Under the pieces are notes generated by a model. It had not been told where the DNA came from. It did no database searches and worked only from the letters and a program-made list of their open reading frames with translations. Below, piece after piece: positions 5,243 to 12,290 of a stretch of 64,000 nt of DNA. Location of the stretch: positions 1 through 64,000 of IMG/VR virus record IMGVR_UViG_3300023174_005350. One strand, 5' to 3'. Each line of letters starts with the position of its first letter. Position 1 is the first letter of the stretch. Position numbers and translations under genes: made by a program. The DNA is from a virus.

Positions 5243-5429
5243 GCGATTCGATACAGGCGATCTTGTGCATTTCAAGATGGATAACGCATATTTTGGCTTA
5301 TGTGTTGTTACTGGTTTTGGAAAAAATTTTTTTAAAGATGGGCAATATACTGTAGTTAATTGTGCTTCTGGTGAAGTGTATATTGCTTTTGATTATGAAC
5401 TATTTTCCGTCGAAGAGTTTGGTATATAA
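5235..5429 (+). CDS. IGDLV-family small beta protein, member 4, GTG start (64 aa)
   Basis: Core: TGDLVHFK, FGLCVVTGF, YTVVNCASG, DYELFSV. The only start that keeps the N-terminal strand is GTG 5235, overlapping the preceding stop by 8 nt; the first in-frame ATG would remove the GDLV motif. Confidence 0.6.
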   Translation: MNRRFDTGDLVHFKMDNAYFGLCVVTGFGKNFFKDGQYTVVNCASGEVYIAFDYELFSVEEFGI

Positions 5430-5443
5430 AACTAATTATATAC

Positions 5444-5674
5444 ATGAGTCGTAAACTAAATGAATATATATATCCCTATAGAAAAATTAGTATTGGAAGC
5501 TTGGTAGAAGTAAAAATTATCAAACGTACAATAGATATATGCATTGTTACTGATAGAAATACTGGTTTACGAGAGAAAGACCATTGGTATATTGTTCGTA
5601 GCATATTTACCGATAAAGAATATGCCGCTTATCCTAATGAATTAAAAATTCTTAGTGGAGAAGTAGAAGACTAA
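5444..5674 (+). CDS. IGDLV-family small beta protein, member 5 (76 aa)
   Basis: Core: IGSLVEVKI, ICIVTDRN, WYIVRSIF, AAYPNELKIL, with an extra N-terminal 15 residues rich in Tyr. Divergent copy in the same tandem series. Confidence 0.65.
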   Translation: MSRKLNEYIYPYRKISIGSLVEVKIIKRTIDICIVTDRNTGLREKDHWYIVRSIFTDKEYAAYPNELKILSGEVED

Positions 5675-5681
5675 TTATTGT

Positions 5682-6212
5682 ATGAATAAAAATAATTCCG
5701 CTGAATTTGATGCATACGTTGAGGAAATAAAAAAAGAATTTCCTAATTTTGAGATTGTTCCAAAACAAGATTCACGTTTAATGAAGTTTATATATAATGT
5801 AACGCTTATGCGTTTTTGGAATCCACAATTCATGGGATATTTTATAACAACTATGTTTGGTAAAGTATATATGCCTAAACAATATATTGGTATGCCTACA
5901 ATGGTTGATGTTTTACGTCATGAAGTTGTGCATTTACGTGATATGAAAAAATATCCTGTACTGTTTGAACTAACTTATATCCTATTTCCTCTGCCAATTG
6001 TCTTTACTATGCGTGCTTTTTGGGAATATCGTGGTTATTGTGAAAGCATTTTAGCTAATAATGATAGATATGGTTATATTTCTAGCAATAGTATTGATTT
6101 TTTTGTGGAACAGTTTACTGGATCGAACTATTTATGGATGTGTCCGTTTCCTAAATTTGTTAGAAATAAATTTCTAAAATTTGCTAAAAGTAAAAATATA
6201 AAGGTAATATAA
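5682..6212 (+). CDS. HExxH zinc-peptidase-like protein (176 aa)
   Basis: LRHEVVHLRD gives an HExxH zinc-binding helix at about H80-E81-H84, preceded by a strand typical of gluzincin/metzincin-like folds. A downstream E near 'YRGYCESI' may be the third ligand. A hydrophobic stretch (FELTYILFPLPIVFTM) follows the zinc helix and could be membrane-associated. Known phage proteins of this size carry the same motif, but their substrate is not established. No signal peptide, so it acts inside the cell or in the virion. Confidence 0.6.
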   Translation: MNKNNSAEFDAYVEEIKKEFPNFEIVPKQDSRLMKFIYNVTLMRFWNPQFMGYFITTMFGKVYMPKQYIGMPTMVDVLRHEVVHLRDMKKYPVLFELTYILFPLPIVFTMRAFWEYRGYCESILANNDRYGYISSNSIDFFVEQFTGSNYLWMCPFPKFVRNKFLKFAKSKNIKVI

Positions 6213-6214
6213 TT

Positions 6215-6679
6215 ATGAAAATTACAAAAGATTATTTACGTCAAGTGATTCGTGAAAGTTTAGAAGAAGTTGGCGAAAAAGAAAATACTAACCCATACTA
6301 TTTAGTTGGTAAGATCTTAGGTACATTGAGTGGTATACTTAGTCTTTTAAGTGTTAGAAACATAAAAGACACTGAAACTGAGTTGGAATATGCTATAACA
6401 ATAGTAAAAAAATTACAAGATAGATTAAGAAAAGAAAATTTACCAACTGTAAGTGAAAACAAGACTATATCCAAAGACTCAATCCGTCAAATGATTCGTG
6501 AAAGTTTGGAAGAAGCAGTATCTTCTGATCCTCGCATGGCTGTATATGATGAATTAATACAAGGTCTTAATAAAGTAGTAAAAAAATATAAAATTTTTCC
6601 CGATACCGATCAAGAAATGAATTTACTTATTGGTAAAGTACAACAACAATTAAGAGATATTAGAGATAATATAAAATAA
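6215..6679 (+). CDS. protein with duplicated MKITK/IRESLEE motif (154 aa)
   Basis: Starts MKITKDYLRQVIRESLEE (1-18); residues 83-100 repeat it as KTISKDSIRQMIRESLEE. Each copy is followed by a helical region ending in a coiled-coil-like stretch, so the gene looks like a fusion of two motif-helix units. Genes at 6681 and 18642 begin with the same motif. I recall similar N-termini in marine phage proteins; function unknown. SD-poor start 3 nt after the previous stop. Confidence 0.65.
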   Translation: MKITKDYLRQVIRESLEEVGEKENTNPYYLVGKILGTLSGILSLLSVRNIKDTETELEYAITIVKKLQDRLRKENLPTVSENKTISKDSIRQMIRESLEEAVSSDPRMAVYDELIQGLNKVVKKYKIFPDTDQEMNLLIGKVQQQLRDIRDNIK

Positions 6680-6680
6680 C

Positions 6681-6908
6681 ATGAAACTTACAAAATCCTT
6701 TATTAAACAATTAATCCGTGAAGCAATAGATGATCCAAGTATTGCTGGTAGCCGTATGAGCGGAGAAGAAGTTTATCATGATGAAGAACGTTATAGAGAA
6801 GGCGAACAGGAAGAAAATGAAGTAATACGTGAACTAGAAGACGTTATTACTGGTTTAATGAATGTAAAAAGAAAGCTTGAATTAGCGCAAAAAAAAGAAA
6901 ATAAATAG
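6681..6908 (+). CDS. MKLTK-motif small helical protein (75 aa)
   Basis: Starts MKLTKSFIKQLIREAIDD, the same N-terminal helix as 6215 and 18642, followed by a highly charged stretch (DEERYREGEQEENEV) and a helix ending in Lys. Last gene before a terminator. Confidence 0.65.
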   Translation: MKLTKSFIKQLIREAIDDPSIAGSRMSGEEVYHDEERYREGEQEENEVIRELEDVITGLMNVKRKLELAQKKENK

Positions 6909-6919
6909 TTTTTAAGATA

Positions 6920-6983
6920 CCCGCTCTGCCTCTATCCCTCGCTTCTGAGTGACATGCCCACTGATGGCGGGTTTTTTATTTTT
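6920..6983 (+). terminator. probable rho-independent terminator with long apical region
   Basis: CCCGC (6920-6924) pairs with GCGGG (6967-6971), followed by TTTTTTATTTTTT. The 42-nt interior holds a further hairpin (AGTG/CACT). It ends the 3.8-6.9 kb operon. Confidence 0.6.
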
Positions 6984-7002
6984 TAAAAACTATTTATATA
7001 TT

Positions 7003-7206
7003 ATGTTCCGTAGAGCATGCTTTGTTAGCTTAGGTGATTTCGTGTATTCAAAAAAGGATACAGATCGAATCTATGGATACGTTACTTGGATAGATGAAAA
7101 TAGTGAAACAGGTGAATTCTACGTAGAAGTTCATCATGATGATGACGCCGATCCTCTTTATTTTTATGACAACGAATTAGTAGTCATGAGAATGGAAAAT
7201 GAGTAA
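7003..7206 (+). CDS. IGDLV-family small beta protein, member 6 (67 aa)
   Basis: Core: LGDFVYSK, IYGYVTWID, FYVEVHHDDDADP, LYFYDNELVV. Upstream in-frame codons lie inside the terminator, so ATG 7003 is the sensible start. It begins a second block of three family members. Confidence 0.65.
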   Translation: MFRRACFVSLGDFVYSKKDTDRIYGYVTWIDENSETGEFYVEVHHDDDADPLYFYDNELVVMRMENE

Positions 7207-7429
7207 AGATCATTTATTATTACACAATATAGGTGATTTAGTTTTAAGTAGAGATAAAAATAATAATATTATATTAGGATATATCACTGGAAAATTCGAT
7301 GGACTTACAACCACTTATTACGAAGTAGAATGGTTGCACGGTGAAGGTTATATGTTTTATGGTTATTATGACATAATAAAGATGAAAGGGGAATTATTAA
7401 AGTTTAAAGAGGAAAAAAAGATTGGATGA
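7199..7429 (+). CDS. IGDLV-family small beta protein, member 7 (76 aa)
   Basis: Core: IGDLVLSRD, IILGYITGKF, YYEVEWLHGEGY, then a Lys-rich tail. Overlaps member 6 by 8 nt. IGDLVLS and the ILG/VLG strand are shared closely with member 8, indicating recent duplication. Confidence 0.7.
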   Translation: MSKDHLLLHNIGDLVLSRDKNNNIILGYITGKFDGLTTTYYEVEWLHGEGYMFYGYYDIIKMKGELLKFKEEKKIG

Positions 7430-7655
7430 GCATAGTATTGGAGATTTGGTTTTATCTTATACATATAACGGAAAAGCCGTTCTAGGAGTCATTAGAAATG
7501 AACAAATCTCCCCTATTGACAAGACGCACAATCTTTATGATATATTGTGGTTAGAGAAAGAAGAAGAGATAGTTAGTGGTTATTACACGCATATAACTAT
7601 AACAAATCTTAAAAAGAATTTAGATAGTTATCTTTATGATTATGATAAAAAATAA
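7422..7655 (+). CDS. IGDLV-family small beta protein, member 8, TTG start (77 aa)
   Basis: Core: IGDLVLSYT, AVLGVIRNE, YDILWLEKEEEI. The only start consistent with the family is TTG 7422, preceded by AGAGGA at about 7408-7413; a nearby ATG (7426) is in another frame. Overlaps member 7 by 8 nt. Confidence 0.6.
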   Translation: MDEHSIGDLVLSYTYNGKAVLGVIRNEQISPIDKTHNLYDILWLEKEEEIVSGYYTHITITNLKKNLDSYLYDYDKK

Positions 7656-7794
7656 ACAAACATTAGAATTGCTATTGTATTCTTTAATAGCATTAAGTCT
7701 CATAACTGCTTCTGTATATCTTGCTTTTACATATCCTAACACGAAACCGGAGCCACGTTATAAAAATACAATACAACGTGATATAAATCCATAA
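7642..7794 (+). CDS. small single-span membrane protein (50 aa)
   Basis: MIKNKQTLELLLYSLIALSL... : a short basic N-terminus, one transmembrane segment at about residues 9-30, then a short polar, Pro-containing tail. It overlaps the previous gene by 14 nt and ends 1 nt before a secreted transglycosylase gene. Position and topology would fit a lysis accessory (spanin- or holin-like), but its length is minimal and no motif confirms this. Confidence 0.5.
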   Translation: MIKNKQTLELLLYSLIALSLITASVYLAFTYPNTKPEPRYKNTIQRDINP

Positions 7795-7795
7795 T

Positions 7796-8434
7796 ATGAA
7801 AAAACTTTTACTTGCTATAGTTGTTTTGATGTGTACTGGCGTTGCTCCTGCGCCTATTATGAAGCCACTTGCATGGGAACAACCGGACAAACCGGGGCGG
7901 CAAAAATGGAGTGAACATACATTCCAGAATATATATCGTAATTTCGATAAGCTCGATAAAGCGATAGATATGCAATATTTTTGTCCTGAGTACAACAGGT
8001 TAAACCGTGATGAGCGTGTTAATGCTTGGGCGCAGCTTATAGCTGCAATCGCATGGTATGAGAGCGGTTGGAACCCCCGTGCCCGAGCCGTGCAGCCGTC
8101 TTTCGGCTATGATAAGGTAACGGGTGAAACTGTTGTGGCAGAAGGACTATTCCAATTAGGCTATATGGATTCGCTGTGGCGAGATTATTGCGAGTTCGAT
8201 TGGTATGGGGATAGAAATCTAAATGATGATGACCTAAGCCGTACCATGATTAATCCGCGTAACCAAATACGGTGTACGGTTGGCATCCTAGCAGACCAAG
8301 TGAATCGCCACGGGCGTATAGTGATACCAAATGGGGCATACTGGTCTGTGCTCATGGAAGGGCATCGGAATCAACGTATAGACGGTATACGGCGTATGGT
8401 GATGCGTATAAAGGGTTGTCTTAACGAGGAGTAG
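7796..8434 (+). CDS. secreted lytic transglycosylase-like protein (212 aa)
   Basis: Sec signal peptide at residues 1-20 (MKKLLLAIVVLMCTG...). The mature part has a lysozyme-like SLT pattern: IAWYESGWNP with probable catalytic E89, and GLFQLGYMDSLW matching the GLxQ motif. It should cleave peptidoglycan glycan strands in the periplasm. Its GC content is well above that of its neighbours, suggesting later acquisition. A strong terminator follows. Alternative: a periplasmic hydrolase used in superinfection control rather than lysis. Confidence 0.7.
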   Translation: MKKLLLAIVVLMCTGVAPAPIMKPLAWEQPDKPGRQKWSEHTFQNIYRNFDKLDKAIDMQYFCPEYNRLNRDERVNAWAQLIAAIAWYESGWNPRARAVQPSFGYDKVTGETVVAEGLFQLGYMDSLWRDYCEFDWYGDRNLNDDDLSRTMINPRNQIRCTVGILADQVNRHGRIVIPNGAYWSVLMEGHRNQRIDGIRRMVMRIKGCLNEE

Positions 8435-8443
8435 ATAATTTCT

Positions 8444-8467
8444 AGCGCGGCGTTGCCGCGCTTTTTA
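8444..8467 (+). terminator. rho-independent terminator
   Basis: AGCGCGGC (8444-8451), loop GTT, GCCGCGCT (8455-8462), then TTTTATTT. Perfect 8-bp stem. Confidence 0.85.
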
Positions 8468-8489
8468 TTTATAGTTAACTGTGTGGTAT

Positions 8490-8495
8490 TATAAT
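8490..8495 (+). promoter_or_regulatory. isolated TATAAT just upstream of an ATG
   Basis: TATAAT (8490-8495) lies 4 nt before ATG 8500, directly after a terminator. No convincing -35 is visible, so the promoter may be weak or need an activator. Confidence 0.35.
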
Positions 8496-8499
8496 TGTT

Positions 8500-8820
8500 A
8501 TGGATAAACTAAAAATATTTCTAGTTGGTTTTGCTTTGGTGAGTAATGGTATTTTTGCATGCTTTTTATCGCGGGCTATACAAAATGGAAGCATGCCTTG
8601 GTGGGCTTCGTATTTAACGAGTTTTATAAGCGCTTCTATATTCGCTTATCAACTTAGGGCAAAGCTGCTGCCTCTAACTCTCATGTCAGTATTCCAAACA
8701 TTTTTCTTTCACGCCGCTTGGTATGCTACCGCCTTTTTTATATTAGGTAACGAATTAAAAGGTATTAAAATTATTGGTTTATTATTTGCATTTGTAGGTA
8801 TGATTATGATGAGTTTATAA
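8500..8820 (+). CDS. small multi-span membrane protein (106 aa)
   Basis: Four predicted hydrophobic segments at about residues 5-25, 34-49, 57-82 and 87-105, with short polar loops: the size and layout of small four-helix transporters of the drug/metabolite superfamily. No diagnostic motif seen, so transport is only possible. The next gene is preceded by GGAGATATACATG, a strong SD. Confidence 0.5.
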   Translation: MDKLKIFLVGFALVSNGIFACFLSRAIQNGSMPWWASYLTSFISASIFAYQLRAKLLPLTLMSVFQTFFFHAAWYATAFFILGNELKGIKIIGLLFAFVGMIMMSL

Positions 8821-8830
8821 GGAGATATAC

Positions 8831-9082
8831 ATGAATAAGTTAACACAAGCACAAGTCGAGAACGCAAAAAATTTATCTTGCGAAGTATGTAGTTGTGAAG
8901 TCATGAAACAAGGTTTTGTTATTAAAACTGTCTCTGGTCTTTTGACTGGTGATTCTAAGGATACATTTGTTCCTGTCCCGGTATTTGCATGCATGAGTTG
9001 CAATCATGTAAATAAATTATTTTCTGAAGAATTAAAAATATCCAATCGAACGTCAAAATCCATTGAGCATGTTCAAGTATAA
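8831..9082 (+). CDS. zinc-ribbon protein (83 aa)
   Basis: CEVCSCEV near residue 17 and CMSCNHVN near residue 56 form a two-knuckle zinc site; between them lies a beta-rich segment (GDSKDTFVPVPVFACMSC). An AAGGAGATATACATG start gives very strong translation initiation. Similar small proteins occur in large phages; function unknown. Confidence 0.65.
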   Translation: MNKLTQAQVENAKNLSCEVCSCEVMKQGFVIKTVSGLLTGDSKDTFVPVPVFACMSCNHVNKLFSEELKISNRTSKSIEHVQV

Positions 9083-9117
9083 TTAATTAAGCGAGTATTG
9101 ACGCAGAGGAAAGGCCG

Positions 9118-9678
9118 ATGTATGATGAAGAACCTTCTTATGAGGTTTTAAATAACATGAAAGTACTTACTCTGGCTTCCAACTATGAACCGCTTGGTGT
9201 TGTTTCTTGGGAGCGTGCCATATCTTTAATTTTTTCCAATAAAGTCACCACTTTAGAAGAATACGATAATATTGTTCGCTCCCCTTCTCTCACCATGAAA
9301 ATACCAGCAGTTATTGTATTTAAAAACAATAAACGTGGTAAACAGAAAAATTCTGTACGATTTTCTAGAAAAAATGTATGGGTTCGTGATGAAGGAAGGT
9401 GTCAATATTGTCAAAAATACGTTTCAATATCAACATTTACAATTGATCACGTTAATCCTAAAACAGCTGGTGGAAAGACTGTTTGGGAAAATGTTGTTAC
9501 CTGTTGTTATGATTGTAATCAAGAAAAAGGCGATAAACAATTAAAAGATGTAAATTTTAAACTAATTAAGCTACCGAAGAAACCAAATAGACTTCCATAT
9601 ATTCAAGAAATTTCTGATGGTTATTATAATTTAGAAAAAAACATACCTCAATCTTGGAAATTCTATTTAGAAAGATAA
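9118..9678 (+). CDS. HNH endonuclease (186 aa)
   Basis: Residues 15-80 form the conserved N-terminal domain (MKVLTLASNYEPLGVVSW), followed by an HNH module: RDEGRCQYCQK, TIDHVNPKTAGG, WENVVTCCYDCNQEKGD. This is the COG1403-type HNH family common in bacteria and phages, which is not necessarily mobile. An internal ATG (9157) would match the usual start of the family; ATG 9118 is kept because GAGGAAAGG precedes it. Confidence 0.8.
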   Translation: MYDEEPSYEVLNNMKVLTLASNYEPLGVVSWERAISLIFSNKVTTLEEYDNIVRSPSLTMKIPAVIVFKNNKRGKQKNSVRFSRKNVWVRDEGRCQYCQKYVSISTFTIDHVNPKTAGGKTVWENVVTCCYDCNQEKGDKQLKDVNFKLIKLPKKPNRLPYIQEISDGYYNLEKNIPQSWKFYLER

Positions 9679-9681
9679 ATA

Positions 9682-10293
9682 ATGTATATAACTGCTATCG
9701 ATACGGAAACTACTGGACTAGATCTCCGCAGGCATCAAATTATTCAACTAGGAGTAATTAAATATAAATTAGAAGATTGTGGTGATTTGAGAGTGTTAGA
9801 AAAATATCAACACAACATTAGGCCAACTAATATTAAAGCCGCCTCAGAAGAAGCATTAAGAATTAATGGATATAATGAAGAAGCTTGGAGAGATTCTGTT
9901 CCTTTTATCGATTGTTTTCCATTATTAGATAATGTATTTCAAACTTCTGAAGCGTTGATTGGTCAAAATCTTATTTTTGATTTACGTTTTCTTAAAAAAG
10001 AATATTGGCGTTATGGTCTTATTATGCCAAAAGTTCCAAAATATATTGATACAAAATATATGGGACAGCAACTGGTAAATGAAGGAAAAATTAAATCATG
10101 CTCTATGGACAGCATGTGTAAGCATTTTAGTATTAAATTTAAAGGTAGAGCGCATACAGCATTGACCGATTGCGAACGTACTGTTACAGTGTGGGAGCGA
10201 TTGACTAAATACACAGAAACAAAATATTTTACTTTTGAGGAGCCATACGATGCATTCAAAAAGAACCATTCAAATGCCGGAAACGTTATCTAG
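9682..10293 (+). CDS. DnaQ-like 3'-5' exonuclease (203 aa)
   Basis: DEDDh exonuclease: motif I DTETTGLD (D7, E9), motif II with GQNLIFDLRFLKK, motif III HTALTDCERT (His and Asp). It resembles the epsilon proofreading subunit and RNase T-type enzymes and would act on DNA or RNA 3' ends. Starts 3 nt after the HNH gene; a small gene overlaps its 3' end. Confidence 0.8.
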   Translation: MYITAIDTETTGLDLRRHQIIQLGVIKYKLEDCGDLRVLEKYQHNIRPTNIKAASEEALRINGYNEEAWRDSVPFIDCFPLLDNVFQTSEALIGQNLIFDLRFLKKEYWRYGLIMPKVPKYIDTKYMGQQLVNEGKIKSCSMDSMCKHFSIKFKGRAHTALTDCERTVTVWERLTKYTETKYFTFEEPYDAFKKNHSNAGNVI

Positions 10294-10450
10294 TAAAGAT
10301 ATAGTAAGCATAGTCCATGTCTTTAAATCTATGTCTGGCGCTGCTAGACATGATTTTTTGTCTTCTCTTATGTTAGAGCATCCTAATCATTATAAAAAAA
10401 TTAGTAAAGCTTTGGGAAAAGAATATAAAAATTCAATTGGGCTAGCATAG
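10250..10450 (+). CDS. small helical protein (66 aa)
   Basis: MHSKRTIQMPETLSSKDIVS..., helical, with positively charged C-terminus. ATG 10250 is set by GAGGAG about 7 nt upstream; the gene overlaps the exonuclease by 44 nt in another frame. Not recognised. Confidence 0.6.
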   Translation: MHSKRTIQMPETLSSKDIVSIVHVFKSMSGAARHDFLSSLMLEHPNHYKKISKALGKEYKNSIGLA

Positions 10451-10482
10451 AGAAATGAAAATTATGTAACTAAATATATAGT

Positions 10483-10505
10483 GAGGGAAAAATCCCTCGG
10501 GAGGG
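10483..10505 (+). promoter_or_regulatory. hairpin next to a Shine-Dalgarno, possible RNA switch
   Basis: GAGGGA (10483-10488), loop AAAA, TCCCTC (10493-10498), immediately followed by SD-like GGGAGGG (10499-10505). The TCCCTC arm could pair either with GAGGGA or with the SD, giving two exclusive structures. Confidence 0.45.
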
Positions 10506-10511
10506 TTACAT

Positions 10512-10670
10512 ATGTTTATGCCAGCAATAATTAAACAACACGAGAAACAAGCTGAAAAACGTTTAGAAATACCCGACTACACACAACAATATTACGAATA
10601 TTTAGAAAAAAAGAAAGAAAAAGAAGAAAATAATAAACCAGAAACCGTAATTCACATCCAAATATACTAA
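10512..10670 (+). CDS. small charged protein (52 aa)
   Basis: MFMPAIIKQHEKQAEKRLEIP..., Lys/Glu-rich helix in the centre (YLEKKKEKEEN) and a beta-like end (ETVIHIQIY). Strong SD-like GGGAGGG 6 nt upstream, with a hairpin just before it. Followed by a terminator. Function unknown. Confidence 0.55.
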   Translation: MFMPAIIKQHEKQAEKRLEIPDYTQQYYEYLEKKKEKEENNKPETVIHIQIY

Positions 10671-10697
10671 TTATTTAGAATTTTTAAGCTTAAGAGA

Positions 10698-10732
10698 ACT
10701 ACTTATGTCATAGCGCATAAGTAGTTTTTTTT
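10698..10732 (+). terminator. rho-independent terminator
   Basis: ACTACTTATG (10698-10707) and CATAAGTAGT (10716-10725) form a perfect 10-bp stem with an 8-nt loop, followed by seven T. Confidence 0.9.
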
Positions 10733-10739
10733 ATTTCCA

Positions 10740-12014
10740 ATGAACCAACTTTTACTAGAAAATGTAAGTCACGAAGATCTAAAGAAATATCTTTTAGAGT
10801 TTTATAGCTATGCCTTAACAAAATTAAATATTAATAGACCACCAAAATTATTTTTTCAAAGAAATAAAATAAACGCAGATAACTTATTTGGAAAAACGGG
10901 TTATTATGATCCAGAAAAAGAGGAAATACATTTATTTATAACAGATCGACATGCAAAAGATATTATTAGATCTTTTGCACATGAATTAATTCATCATATG
11001 CAAAAATTAAAGGGCTTCGATCAAGAAATAGATTTATCTAAAACTAGCAGCGATCCTGCCTATGCTACAAATGATCCAGTATTAAGAAAAATGGAAAAAG
11101 AAGCATTTTTAGAGGGTAATATGTTGTTTCGTGACTGGACTGATATGAAAAAATTGGAGATGAAAAAAATGTTAAATGAAAAAAAAGAATCTACGTTTAA
11201 AGAAAAAGAAGCTGCTATTAAAAAAAGTTTAATAGATCAAGGAAAAACCGCTAAACAAGCTAAAAAAATAGCTCCTAAAATTGCAGGTGCAGAAGCTGCT
11301 GGTAGAACTTACCAAGGTCCGGGTAAACCCATGAAAGAAGTATCATACGAAAAATCTGGTCTTAATAATCCTACTAAGGCAGATCTTGATAAAAACCAAG
11401 ATATTAGCGGTTATGAAAAAGCTCGCGGTAAAGCTATAGAAAAATCTATGAAAGAGGAAAATAATATGAAAGTAAAAGTAAACGAAGTAGAAAAAGAAGA
11501 CACAGAAGAATTGTCCGGTACACCAGAAGATGTTGCTGGCTTAAAGGCAGGTTCTCGTAATCTAGGTGACGAACCAGAAGGCGTTGAACCAGAAGAAGAA
11601 ATGGAATTAGATGTATCTGATGAAGAAGAAAAATTAGGTGGTGGTTTGCCAATGAAGTCGGCAGAACAAATGGCATTTGAAAAAAGATTTGGTGATATGG
11701 ATCCAGAAATGCAAGGAAGATTTTTAGCTCGCTTAGCTCAACAGGCTAAAGATAAAAAAGCTGCAAAAATAGCTTTAAGTGCAGAATTAAATAGAGAAGA
11801 AAGAGCCGCACAAAAAGAAAAAGAAAGGGCTGGCTTTGCTAGTCTTCCCGGCGCTAAACCACCAATGGAAGAAGCATCGGCAACTTTAGCAGAAACAAAA
11901 CAAAATCCATATCCTGTTTTATTTGAAAAAAAGGATCGTTTATTAAAAGAAACATTTAACACAAGAGAAGAAAGAATTTATAACGAATTAGTTAAACGTT
12001 TTCTTAAAAAATAA
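10740..12014 (+). CDS. HExxH metallopeptidase with long charged tail (424 aa)
   Basis: Residues 1-135 form a compact domain with SFAHELIHHMQ (H81, E82, H85): a zinc-peptidase helix. From about 140 onward the protein is low-complexity, helical and highly charged (K/E/A-rich), with acidic PEDVAG.../EGVEPEEEMELDVSDEEE and Gly/Pro breaks, ending in a helix. This peptidase-plus-disordered-tail form, and the helical proteins that follow, would fit a head-assembly protease/scaffold role, but capsid genes are not in view. Function is therefore an inference. Confidence 0.55.
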   Translation: MNQLLLENVSHEDLKKYLLEFYSYALTKLNINRPPKLFFQRNKINADNLFGKTGYYDPEKEEIHLFITDRHAKDIIRSFAHELIHHMQKLKGFDQEIDLSKTSSDPAYATNDPVLRKMEKEAFLEGNMLFRDWTDMKKLEMKKMLNEKKESTFKEKEAAIKKSLIDQGKTAKQAKKIAPKIAGAEAAGRTYQGPGKPMKEVSYEKSGLNNPTKADLDKNQDISGYEKARGKAIEKSMKEENNMKVKVNEVEKEDTEELSGTPEDVAGLKAGSRNLGDEPEGVEPEEEMELDVSDEEEKLGGGLPMKSAEQMAFEKRFGDMDPEMQGRFLARLAQQAKDKKAAKIALSAELNREERAAQKEKERAGFASLPGAKPPMEEASATLAETKQNPYPVLFEKKDRLLKETFNTREERIYNELVKRFLKK

Positions 12015-12286
12015 TGTCTAGAAGCTTCATAATACCTTATGATTTGTCAAGAGTAAGTGCCAGCGTTGCTAGCGCAACTAGTTACGTTGGCACGGCTCAA
12101 GATATAACAGGAGGTGTTTATTTATCTACTGTAGTTTTTGATTCTACGTCTTCTTATTTAGCAACTATACCACAAACAACCGCTACCGGTACTTATTACT
12201 ATCCAATAGTTGAGCAGCAAAATGCTGTTATAACAATTAAAAATAGTTTTTTACCTTATACATTAACGATTGGGAAAAAAGATTAA
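12014..12286 (+). CDS. small beta-rich Ser/Thr protein (90 aa)
   Basis: Ser/Thr/Tyr-rich, few charged residues, strands such as GGVYLSTVVFDS and YYYPIVEQQNAVITI. The composition is that of a virion decoration or structural protein. TAATG overlap with the previous stop shows coupling. No family recognised. Confidence 0.6.
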   Translation: MSRSFIIPYDLSRVSASVASATSYVGTAQDITGGVYLSTVVFDSTSSYLATIPQTTATGTYYYPIVEQQNAVITIKNSFLPYTLTIGKKD

Positions 12287-12290
12287 TAAC

